From NCBI GenBank assembly GCA_031274115.1, contig JAISQP010000198.1:1-6189 (forward strand): a stretch of 6,189 bases of DNA. The letters are read 5' to 3'. Positions 1 through 5,576 of this stretch are shown in pieces. Numbering within the stretch: position 1 is the stretch's first letter; each line of letters opens with the position of its first letter. The translations under genes and the position numbers were made by a program. Below the pieces are notes generated by a model. That model did not search any database and was not told the origin of the DNA. It saw only the letters and a list, made by a program, of their open reading frames with translations. Origin of the DNA: Synergistaceae bacterium (GTDB lineage Bacteria; Synergistota; Synergistia; Synergistales; Synergistaceae).

Positions 1-246
1 GATCCATCGTCGGCGGCTAAGGCAAAGGACGCGTCGGTGGACATAGAGGAGAGAGAGGAGTGGGGGAGGGCGCTCGATATCGATATCTTGACGCGCGGCG
101 GCCCGATATCGAGAGCGTCATCAGGGCGCGCGCCCCGAAAATGCCTTCTCTGTCCGGACGAGGCCAAGATATGCGCGAGAATGACGCGCCACCCCGCTGA
201 GGAACTAAGAGAGCGCGTGAAATCGCTGATCAGGAACTTTTTATAA
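1..246 (+). CDS. citX: CitX-like citrate lyase prosthetic-group transferase, C-terminal part (5' end outside window)
   Basis: CitX transfers the phosphoribosyl-dephospho-CoA group onto the acyl carrier subunit of citrate lyase, converting apo- to holo-enzyme in the cytoplasm during citrate fermentation. Reading frame 1 is open from the first base to TAA at 244-246, giving 81 visible residues. They match the CitX C-terminus as I know it: a G-R-x-x-D-I-D-I stretch (residues 22-29), then P-x-S-R, then the hallmark P-R-K-C-L-L-C (45-51) followed by A-K-I-C-A-R (55-60) and an H-P-x-E-E-L ending. Family members are about 170-190 aa, so roughly the first half is missing. The GTG at 37 is not a start, because the homologous frame continues upstream of it. 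A fused CitXG is unlikely, since the stop directly follows the CitX domain. The location suggests a citrate lyase cluster lies upstream; this is inference. Confidence 0.82.
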   Translation, partial: DPSSAAKAKDASVDIEEREEWGRALDIDILTRGGPISRASSGRAPRKCLLCPDEAKICARMTRHPAEELRERVKSLIRNFL

Positions 247-261
247 ATAGCGAAAACATCT

Positions 262-291
262 TTGCGAAACATCGTCGATCCTGGATATATC
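262..291 (+). promoter_or_regulatory. Weak candidate promoter for the aminotransferase gene
   Basis: The 68-nt gap after citX is AT-richer than its surroundings. A TTGCGA at 262-267 and a TATATC at 286-291, separated by 18 nt, could be -35 and -10 boxes. Both match the consensus only partly (about 4 of 6 each), and no clear terminator precedes them. The gene could equally be read through from the citrate lyase operon. Confidence 0.22.
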
Positions 292-296
292 TCAAT

Positions 297-304
297 GAGA
301 GGAG
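297..304 (+). promoter_or_regulatory. Ribosome binding site of the DegT-family aminotransferase
   Basis: GAGAGGAG contains the Shine-Dalgarno core AGGAG (300-304). It lies 10 nt before the ATG at 315, slightly long but acceptable spacing across a T-rich spacer. It supports the ATG at 315 as the start. Confidence 0.7.
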
Positions 305-314
305 TTTTTTTACG

Positions 315-1442
315 ATGATAATTCCGTCATTCGATCTCAAGCGCAACTACGCGCGCGTGGAGAAAGAGATAAAAGAGGCGCTCGATAGAGTGCTCGCGTC
401 GCAGCATTTCATCCTGGGCCCGGAGGTAGCGGCGTTCGAGAAAGAGGCGCGGGCGTATCTGGAGGTTCCTCGCGCGATCGGCGCGGCGTCGGGCTCGGAT
501 GCGCTGCTTCTGGCGCTGATGGCTGCCGGGGTTGGGCCTGGGGACGAGGTGATAACGACTCCCTTCAGCTTTTTCGCCACGGCGAGCTGCGTGACGCGCC
601 TCGGAGCGAAGCCCGTCTTCGCGGACGTCGAGGGCGGCTCGTACAACATCTCGATCGAACAGGTCAAGGCCGCCATAACTCCGAGGACGAAGGCGTTCAT
701 ACCGGTTCATCTCTTCGGACAGCTCGCCGGACTGGAAGAAATCGAAGACCTTTTGAAGGAGAAAAATATAACCCTCGTCGAGGATTGCGCTCAGGCGTTC
801 GGCGCGCACAGGACCGTCGACGGAAGGATAACGCGGGCCGGAGGATGGGGAGGGTTGGGGTGCTTCTCGTTCTTTCCGACGAAGAACCTCGGCGCATACG
901 GAGACGCCGGGATGGTGACGTGCTTTGACGACGCCCACGCCGAGAAGCTCTTCCGCATCCGCGTTCACGGCGCCGCGGCGACGTACCTTCACGAGGAAGT
1001 CGGCCTCAACAGCAGGCTAGACGCGATTCAGGCGGCGATACTGAGAGTCCGCCTCCGTCACATCGAGACATGGACAGAGGAGCGCCGTGACGCCGCCCGG
1101 CGGTATGCCCTTCTCTTCGCGGAACACTCGCTGCTCGGGGAGATAACCCCGCCCGAGGAGACCCCGGGCAACCGGCACACCTATCATCAGTACGTGATAA
1201 AGGCGAGAAGGCGCGACGATTTGCACGAGTTCCTGGCCGAAAGGGAGATAGCGACGCGCGTATACTACCCTCTGCCGTTGCACCTGCAGCCATGTTTCTC
1301 GTTTTTGGGATACAGGAGAGGCGACCTGCCCGTTTCCGAGTCGCTCTGCGACGAGGTCCTGGCGCTGCCGATGTTCCCCGAGCTGTCGCCGGACGAGCAG
1401 GAGGCGGTCGTCTCCGCGATCGCTGAGTTCTATAAAAAATGA
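315..1442 (+). CDS. DegT/DnrJ/EryC1/StrS-family PLP-dependent sugar aminotransferase
   Basis: This is a complete 375-aa member of the DegT/DnrJ/EryC1/StrS family, a usual length. The family transfers an amino group, generally from glutamate, to keto-sugar nucleotides for polysaccharide, glycan or natural-product sugars. Visible hallmarks are: N-terminal I-P-S-F-D-L (3-8); substrate/PLP loop G-S-D-A-L-L-L-A-L (60-68); G-D-E-V-I-T-T-P-F-S-F-F-A-T (76-89); V-E-D-C-A-Q (155-160), with Asp157 expected to hold the PLP ring nitrogen; and F-F-P-T-K-N-L-G (186-193), with Lys190 as the Schiff-base lysine. R-L-D-A-I-Q-A-A (234-241) and a Y-Y-P-x-P-L-H-L stretch (317-324) follow the usual C-terminal pattern. 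All key residues are present, so it should be active. The style resembles WbpE/FdtB-like enzymes, but the substrate cannot be named. No sugar-nucleotide dehydratase, epimerase or glycosyltransferase gene is visible nearby. Confidence 0.92.
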   Translation: MIIPSFDLKRNYARVEKEIKEALDRVLASQHFILGPEVAAFEKEARAYLEVPRAIGAASGSDALLLALMAAGVGPGDEVITTPFSFFATASCVTRLGAKPVFADVEGGSYNISIEQVKAAITPRTKAFIPVHLFGQLAGLEEIEDLLKEKNITLVEDCAQAFGAHRTVDGRITRAGGWGGLGCFSFFPTKNLGAYGDAGMVTCFDDAHAEKLFRIRVHGAAATYLHEEVGLNSRLDAIQAAILRVRLRHIETWTEERRDAARRYALLFAEHSLLGEITPPEETPGNRHTYHQYVIKARRRDDLHEFLAEREIATRVYYPLPLHLQPCFSFLGYRRGDLPVSESLCDEVLALPMFPELSPDEQEAVVSAIAEFYKK

Positions 1443-1480
1443 CCCGCAGTTTACCTCCGGGGGCGGTCAAAAATTTTTTT
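1440..1480 (+). terminator. Possible weak intrinsic terminator after the aminotransferase
   Basis: From the TGA stop onward, TGACC (1440-1444) can pair with GGTCA (1465-1469). An inner ACC/GGT plus CC/GG hairpin (1453-1467) is an alternative fold. Seven Ts follow at 1474-1480. Both stems are short or mismatched and five As separate them from the T run, so termination is plausible but not strong. A promoter immediately follows. Confidence 0.35.
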
Positions 1481-1483
1481 GAC
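1466..1483. repeat. Perfect 8-bp inverted repeat (A5/T5 arms) overlapping the speD -35 box
   Basis: GTCAAAAA (1466-1473) and TTTTTGAC (1476-1483) are exact inverse complements separated by two Ts. The right arm enters the -35 hexamer of the polyamine promoter. It could be an operator, a UP-element-like A/T tract, part of a terminator, or chance. I recognise no known regulator site in it. Confidence 0.6.
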
Positions 1484-1507
1484 AATCACCCGAGCGTTCT
1501 GTATAGT
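1479..1507 (+). promoter_or_regulatory. Strong sigma-70-type promoter of the polyamine operon
   Basis: A perfect -35 box TTGACA (1479-1484) is separated by exactly 17 nt from a near-consensus -10 box TATAGT (1502-1507, 5 of 6). An A5T7 tract (1469-1480) covers about -45 to -34, where a proximal UP element would sit. Transcription should start near 1513-1515, leaving a leader of only about 30 nt before the chosen speD start. That is too short for a classical riboswitch. No second promoter of this quality is seen downstream, so it probably drives speD through the nitrilase-family gene. Confidence 0.8.
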
Positions 1508-1544
1508 TGTACGCGAGGTTACAGCGTTGTCCGAAAGGGGCGTG

Positions 1545-2369
1545 ATGATAGGGTTGAAAGAAAAAATCCAGCTCTATGGGTTTAACAACCTAACAAAAAC
1601 TTTGAGCTTTAACATTTACGACATCTGTTACGCAAAGACGGATCGAGAAAAAAAAGATTACATCGCATACATCGATGAACAGTACAATTCCGAACGGCTG
1701 ACCGGTATTCTCTGCGGCGTTACTGAGATAATCGGGGCCTGCGTTCTCAATATATCGAAACAGGACTACGATCCCCAGGGAGCGAGCGTCACTGTGATGA
1801 TCTCGGAGGAGTCAGTGCCTCCTGAGAGAATGGACATATCCTGTAATCAGGGGCTTCTCGCGAGGGAGATCATGATGGAGCGCGAGAGCCTCGTCGTAGC
1901 ACACCTGGACAAAAGTCACGTGACGGTTCACACCTATCCGGAATTTCACCCAAACGAAGAGATCAGTTCATTCAGAGTAGACATCGACGTCTCGACATGC
2001 GGCAAGGTTACGCCGCTCAAGGCGCTGGATTTCCTCATAGGCTCGTTCGACTCGGACATCATAACGATGGATTACCGCGTCCGCGGTTTTACGCGCGATA
2101 TCGGCGGGAAAAAGTATTACAAGGACCACGAGATCAACTCCATACAGAACTTCATTTCGGACAGCACGCTGACTAGATACGACGCGATCGACATCAACGT
2201 GTATCAGTCGAATATATTCCACACGAAGATGATACTGAAAGAGATCGTTCTCTCGGATTACCTGTTCAATGTCGACCCAAGGGAGCTCTCCCCGGAGACC
2301 CGCCTTTCGATAAAAGACCAGATAACGAAAGAGATGCTCGAGATATACTACGGCATGAATATGTACTGA
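1545..2369 (+). CDS. speD: S-adenosylmethionine decarboxylase proenzyme, Escherichia-type (class 1A)
   Basis: SpeD decarboxylates S-adenosylmethionine to give the aminopropyl donor for spermidine synthesis. It is a pyruvoyl enzyme made by self-cleavage. The 274-aa product closely resembles E. coli SpeD throughout: G-F-N-N-L-T-K near the N-terminus, [18 protein letters not shown], and H-L-D-K-S-H with cleavage expected between Lys123 and Ser124 (AGT at 1914-1916). It also has H-T-Y-P-E, S-T-C-G (Cys152, equivalent to E. coli Cys140), [21 protein letters not shown] and a C-terminal E-I-Y-Y-G-M-N-M. The predicted chains are about 123 aa (beta) and 151 aa (alpha). The frame stays open upstream to a TTG at 1479, but that lies inside the promoter. 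ATG 1545 follows AAAGGGG (1534-1540) and gives a family-like length. TTG 1554 is a poorer alternative with near-identical length to E. coli SpeD. The next gene starts 11 nt after the stop. Confidence 0.95.
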   Translation: MIGLKEKIQLYGFNNLTKTLSFNIYDICYAKTDREKKDYIAYIDEQYNSERLTGILCGVTEIIGACVLNISKQDYDPQGASVTVMISEESVPPERMDISCNQGLLAREIMMERESLVVAHLDKSHVTVHTYPEFHPNEEISSFRVDIDVSTCGKVTPLKALDFLIGSFDSDIITMDYRVRGFTRDIGGKKYYKDHEINSIQNFISDSTLTRYDAIDINVYQSNIFHTKMILKEIVLSDYLFNVDPRELSPETRLSIKDQITKEMLEIYYGMNMY

Positions 2370-2380
2370 CGGGCCGTTCG

Positions 2381-3847
2381 ATGCCGGATGCCCGCGAAAA
2401 AAGACTTTCAGATGGCGACGCTCCGCTTTACGACGCGTTGACGGAGTACCGGGCGCGGCGGGTTGTGCCGTTTGACGTGCCCGGTCACAAACAGGGGAGA
2501 GGGACGCCGGAGCTGACGGAGTTCCTGGGCAAGGCCTGTCTCTCCGTCGACGTAAACTCCATGAAGCCTCTGGATAACCTGTCGCACCCTACGTCGGTCA
2601 TAAGGGACGCGGAGTTTCTGGCCGCGAAGGCCTTCGGCGCCGACGCGGCGTTCTTCATGGTGGGCGGAACTACGTCGGCGGTACAGGCGATGATAATGAG
2701 CGTCTGCAAGTCAGGGGACACGGTAATACTCCCGCGCAACGTCCACAGGTCCGCGATAAACGCGCTCATTGTGAGCGGCATCAGGCCGGCTTATGTCGAC
2801 CCAGGAACTCATCCGAAACTCGGCATATCGCTCGGAATGGACGCCCGCGACGCGGAGGCCGCCATCGCCGCGAACCCCGGCGCGAAAGCGGTCTTCATAA
2901 ACAATCCGACGTACTATGGAATCTGCCCCGATCTGAGGCGCATAGTGAAGAGCGCTCACGGCGCCGGCATGGCCGCGCTGGTCGACGAGGCTCACGGGAC
3001 TCACTTCTACTTCGGAGACGACATGCCGTCCGCCGCGATGTCGGCCGGCGCCGACATGTCCTCCATCAGCATGCACAAAACCGGAGGGTCGCTGACGCAG
3101 AGCTCTCTTCTGGTGATGAAGAGCGGCCGCGTCGATCCGGGCTATGTGCGCACAGTGATAAACCTCACCCAGACGACCAGCGCGTCCTACCTGCTCATGA
3201 GCTCGCTCGATATCGCCCGCAAGGCCCTGGCGACAAACGGGAGAGAGACGTTCCGCAAGGTCTCCCGGCTGGCTGAATACGCCAGAGGGGAGATAAACGG
3301 CATCGGGGGATATTACGCCTTTTCCCGGGAGCTCGTGAACGGCGGGGATATCTTCGACTTCGACGCGACCAAGCTCTCCGTGCACACGCTTGGAATAGGG
3401 CTTGCCGGCGTCGAGGTCTACGACAGGCTGCGCGACGACTACGGCATACAGATAGAATTCGGGGACATGGGAAATTTGCTCGCGATTGTCTCAGTCGGCG
3501 ACAACGACTACGCGATCGAGCGCCTGGTCTCGTCTCTTTCCGAGATAAAGCGTCTTTACAGCAGGGATGGTCTCGGGCTCTGGGACCACGAGTATATTCC
3601 TCCCGTCGTGAAGCTGTCGCCTAAGGAGGCGTTTTACGCGGAGCGCAGACTCGTCCCTCTCTCCGGAAGCGAGGGGGAGATATCCTCGGAGTTCGTGATG
3701 TGCTATCCGCCTGGGATCCCGATACTCGCGCCCGGGGAGCTCATCAGCGGGGAGGCTCTGGGCTATATCCTGTACGCGATTGGAAAGGGGAGTCTGGTGA
3801 TGGGTCCGCAGGATATGACGCTGGAGTATATAAACGTGGTGGCCTGA
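2381..3847 (+). CDS. speA: Arginine decarboxylase, Bacillus SpeA-type (Orn/Lys/Arg decarboxylase family, PLP fold type I)
   Basis: This is a 488-aa member of the Orn/Lys/Arg decarboxylase major family, the length of Bacillus SpeA (about 490 aa) and without the extra N-terminal wing domain of the large inducible enterobacterial enzymes. The N-terminal P-F-D-V-P-G-H-K-Q-G-R-G (30-41) is typical. It is followed by F-M-V-G-G-T-T-S-A-V-Q-A (92-103), N-V-H-R-S (120-124) and N-N-P-T-Y-Y-G (174-180). V-D-E-A-H-G (201-206) carries Asp202, which should bind the PLP nitrogen. S-M-H-K-T-G-G-S-L-T-Q (230-240) carries Lys233, the PLP-binding lysine. Y-P-P-G-I-P (442-447) marks the C-terminal domain. Arginine to agmatine is inferred chiefly from the agmatinase two genes downstream; lysine or ornithine cannot be excluded from sequence alone. 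The Shine-Dalgarno is weak (GACGGG, 2368-2373), so translation may be coupled to speD. The gene is intact. Confidence 0.9.
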   Translation: MPDAREKRLSDGDAPLYDALTEYRARRVVPFDVPGHKQGRGTPELTEFLGKACLSVDVNSMKPLDNLSHPTSVIRDAEFLAAKAFGADAAFFMVGGTTSAVQAMIMSVCKSGDTVILPRNVHRSAINALIVSGIRPAYVDPGTHPKLGISLGMDARDAEAAIAANPGAKAVFINNPTYYGICPDLRRIVKSAHGAGMAALVDEAHGTHFYFGDDMPSAAMSAGADMSSISMHKTGGSLTQSSLLVMKSGRVDPGYVRTVINLTQTTSASYLLMSSLDIARKALATNGRETFRKVSRLAEYARGEINGIGGYYAFSRELVNGGDIFDFDATKLSVHTLGIGLAGVEVYDRLRDDYGIQIEFGDMGNLLAIVSVGDNDYAIERLVSSLSEIKRLYSRDGLGLWDHEYIPPVVKLSPKEAFYAERRLVPLSGSEGEISSEFVMCYPPGIPILAPGELISGEALGYILYAIGKGSLVMGPQDMTLEYINVVA

Positions 3848-3861
3848 CAATAAAATTACGC

Positions 3862-3869
3862 GGAGGTGA
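3862..3869 (+). promoter_or_regulatory. Full-consensus ribosome binding site of speE
   Basis: GGAGGTGA is fully complementary to the 16S rRNA 3' end and sits 7 nt before the ATG at 3877. It fixes the speE start, although the frame is open far upstream inside speA. It is the strongest ribosome binding site in the window, in the largest intergenic gap of the operon (29 nt). SpeE may therefore be translated independently of SpeA. Confidence 0.9.
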
Positions 3870-3876
3870 ACAGCGG

Positions 3877-4722
3877 ATGGAGCTATGGTACACCGAAGAA
3901 CACGCGCCGACAGTGCGCTTTTCGATAAAGGTGAAGGAGCAGATTTTGACCCGGACGAGTCCTTTTCAGCGGATAGACGTCTTCGACTCCGAGGAGTTCG
4001 GAAGATTTCTAACGCTCGACGGCCTCATGATGGTGACGGAAAAGGACGAATTCATCTATCACGACATGATAGTTCACGTTCCGATGGCAGTGAACCCGGA
4101 AATACGGAGGGCGCTCGTGATTGGGGGGGGCGACGGAGGCGCGGTCCGGGAGCTTGCGCGTTATAAGACGATCGACGCTATCGACATGGTGGAAATCGAC
4201 GGGATGGTGGTCGACATCTGTCTCGAGCATCTGCCCTTTACGTCAAGCAGTCTGGAGGATCCGAGGGTCACGCTTCTGTTCGAGGACGGGCTCAGGTTTA
4301 TCAGAAGGTTCGAGAACGCGTACGACCTGATCATAGTGGACTCCACAGACCCCTTCGGGCCCGGCGAGGGCCTTTTTACGAAGGAGTTCTACGGCAGTTG
4401 CTTCAAGGCGCTTTCAAACGACGGCATACTTGTGAATCAACATGAGAACCCATATTACGAGTATTACGCGACGGCGATGCGCAGGGCGAGACAACGGATA
4501 ATGGAGTTCTTTCCGATCTGCCGGGTCTACCAGGCGCACATCCCGACATACCCGTCCGGTCACTGGCTCTTCGGCTTTGCCTCAAAAAAATACGACCCGA
4601 TCGAAGACCTCGACGCCGAAGCCTGGAACGCGCTTGGCCTTGATACGAAATACTACAACACGGATCTCCACAGAGGCGCCTTTATGCTTCCGAACTACGT
4701 GAAACGCGCGCTGGAAGAGTGA
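3877..4722 (+). CDS. speE: Polyamine aminopropyltransferase (spermidine synthase)
   Basis: SpeE transfers the aminopropyl group of decarboxylated AdoMet to a diamine, usually putrescine, giving spermidine and 5'-methylthioadenosine. The 281-aa product has the family length. An N-terminal beta domain (about 1-60) ends in the characteristic D-E-F-I-Y-H-D-M (57-64). The Rossmann-like domain follows with G-G-G-D-G-G (83-88) for the nucleotide donor, V-E-I-D (105-108; Glu106 is the expected ribose ligand) and D-S-T-D-P-F-G-P (155-162; Asp155 is the expected catalytic/gate aspartate). I-P-T-Y-P-S-G-H-W (222-230) is the acceptor-side loop, and S-K-K-Y-D-P (236-241) is also conserved. All main catalytic motifs are present. 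The acceptor region reads Q-H-E-N-P-Y-Y-E-Y-Y (188-197), whereas I recall Bacillus-type enzymes having Q-T-D-N-P-W-F, so acceptor choice (putrescine, agmatine or cadaverine) is open. The stop overlaps or abuts the next start. Confidence 0.93.
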   Translation: MELWYTEEHAPTVRFSIKVKEQILTRTSPFQRIDVFDSEEFGRFLTLDGLMMVTEKDEFIYHDMIVHVPMAVNPEIRRALVIGGGDGGAVRELARYKTIDAIDMVEIDGMVVDICLEHLPFTSSSLEDPRVTLLFEDGLRFIRRFENAYDLIIVDSTDPFGPGEGLFTKEFYGSCFKALSNDGILVNQHENPYYEYYATAMRRARQRIMEFFPICRVYQAHIPTYPSGHWLFGFASKKYDPIEDLDAEAWNALGLDTKYYNTDLHRGAFMLPNYVKRALEE

Positions 4723-4724
4723 CG

Positions 4725-5576
4725 ATGCAACCCAAGCCGCGGTCATTCATTTCCTGCTCCGCCCCCTACGGAAAATCCGGCGCGGTAATTTTCGGCGCGC
4801 CGTTCGACTCGACCGCGACCTTCCGTCCGGGCGCCCGATTCGCCCCAGCCGCAATCAGGACAGAATCGGACGGTATAGAGACCTTCAGCCCCTATCAGGG
4901 GCTCGACCTGGAGGACTTTTCGGTTTTCGACGCGGGCGATCTGGAACTGCCTTTCGGAAACGCAGAAAGGGCGCTTCGCGAGATAGAGTCGTTCGAGAGG
5001 TCGTTATTGGATGACGGCAAAACGCCCTTCATGATCGGCGGCGAGCACCTGGCGACGCTCGGCGCGGTTCGGGCGCTCGCGTCGAAGTACAGGGAGCTGC
5101 GGGTCGTTCACTTTGACGCTCACGCCGACCTGCGCGACGACTACATGGGAGAAAGCCTCTCTCACGCGACCGTCATGAGGAGGGTATGGGATATTGTCGG
5201 GGACGGAAGGATTTATCAGTTCGGCATACGCTCCGGCTGCAGGGAGGAGATCGACTGGTCTGGAAAACGGGTCAGGAGGGAGTTTTTCAAGGCCTCCGGG
5301 CTTGACGACGCGATCGCGGAGATAGGCGGGAACCCTGTTTACGTCACGATCGATCTCGATGTTCTCGACCCCGCCGAGTTCCCCGGCACAGGGACTCCGG
5401 AGGCCGGAGGAATGAGCTTCCATGAGCTTCTCAGCTCCGTTCTCGGGATGAAAAAACTTGACGCTAAGGGGTTCGACGTCTGCGAACTTTCGCCTCACTA
5501 TGACCAGTCCGGCAGGTCGACCGCGCTCGCCTGCAAAATCCTGAGAGAGATGCTGATCGCCTTTGCGCCGGCATAA
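4725..5576 (+). CDS. speB: Agmatinase (ureohydrolase, arginase/agmatinase family)
   Basis: Agmatinase hydrolyses agmatine to putrescine and urea with two Mn ions. From ATG 4725 the product is 283 aa, close to Bacillus SpeB (about 290). Metal-binding motifs are complete: G-G-E-H (105-108, His108), D-A-H-A-D-L-R (131-137; Asp131, His133 and Asp135 as ligands) and D-L-D-V-L-D-P (210-216; Asp210 and Asp212). S-H-A-T-V-M-R-R (146-153) and F-G-I-R-S-G (166-171) are agmatinase-like features rather than arginase. E-L-S-P-H-Y-D (254-260) closes the active site. The frame also offers GTG 4719 overlapping the speE stop by 4 nt. ATG 4725 is preferred because GGAAGAG (4713-4719) lies 5 nt upstream of it and overlaps GTG 4719 itself. 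Either way translation is probably coupled to speE. N1-aminopropylagmatine is a possible alternative substrate. Confidence 0.9.
   Translation: MQPKPRSFISCSAPYGKSGAVIFGAPFDSTATFRPGARFAPAAIRTESDGIETFSPYQGLDLEDFSVFDAGDLELPFGNAERALREIESFERSLLDDGKTPFMIGGEHLATLGAVRALASKYRELRVVHFDAHADLRDDYMGESLSHATVMRRVWDIVGDGRIYQFGIRSGCREEIDWSGKRVRREFFKASGLDDAIAEIGGNPVYVTIDLDVLDPAEFPGTGTPEAGGMSFHELLSSVLGMKKLDAKGFDVCELSPHYDQSGRSTALACKILREMLIAFAPA

Noticed and set aside
73..113. Inverted repeat CTCGATATCG / CGATATCGAG with three GATATC palindromes
   Set aside because: It lies inside citX coding sequence, where G-x-x-D-I-D-I is a conserved protein motif; the Asp-Ile codons GAT ATC produce the repeats.
37..246. Stand-alone 69-aa gene starting at GTG 37
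   Set aside because: The frame is open to the window edge, and the residues upstream of 37 fit the CitX C-terminal domain, so it is the tail of a longer gene.
327..992. 221-aa open frame on the minus strand inside the aminotransferase gene
   Set aside because: Basic, Arg-rich composition typical of an antisense shadow, with the sense frame fully supported by PLP-enzyme motifs.
1440..1480. Riboswitch or attenuator ahead of speD
   Set aside because: The predicted transcript begins near 1514, leaving about 30 nt of leader, too short for a SAM-type riboswitch; the T-rich tract lies upstream of the transcription start.
1006..1485. 159-aa open frame on the minus strand
   Set aside because: It is antisense to conserved aminotransferase sequence and Arg/Pro/Ala-rich as expected for a shadow of a GC-rich gene; no recognisable motif.
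2711..3385. 224-aa open frame on the minus strand inside speA
   Set aside because: Antisense shadow of a strongly conserved decarboxylase; low-complexity composition and no family resemblance.
3700..3876. 59-residue N-terminal extension of SpeE in the same frame
   Set aside because: It overlaps the conserved C-terminus of SpeA in another frame, resembles no SpeE extension, and the full-consensus ribosome site at 3862-3869 points to ATG 3877.
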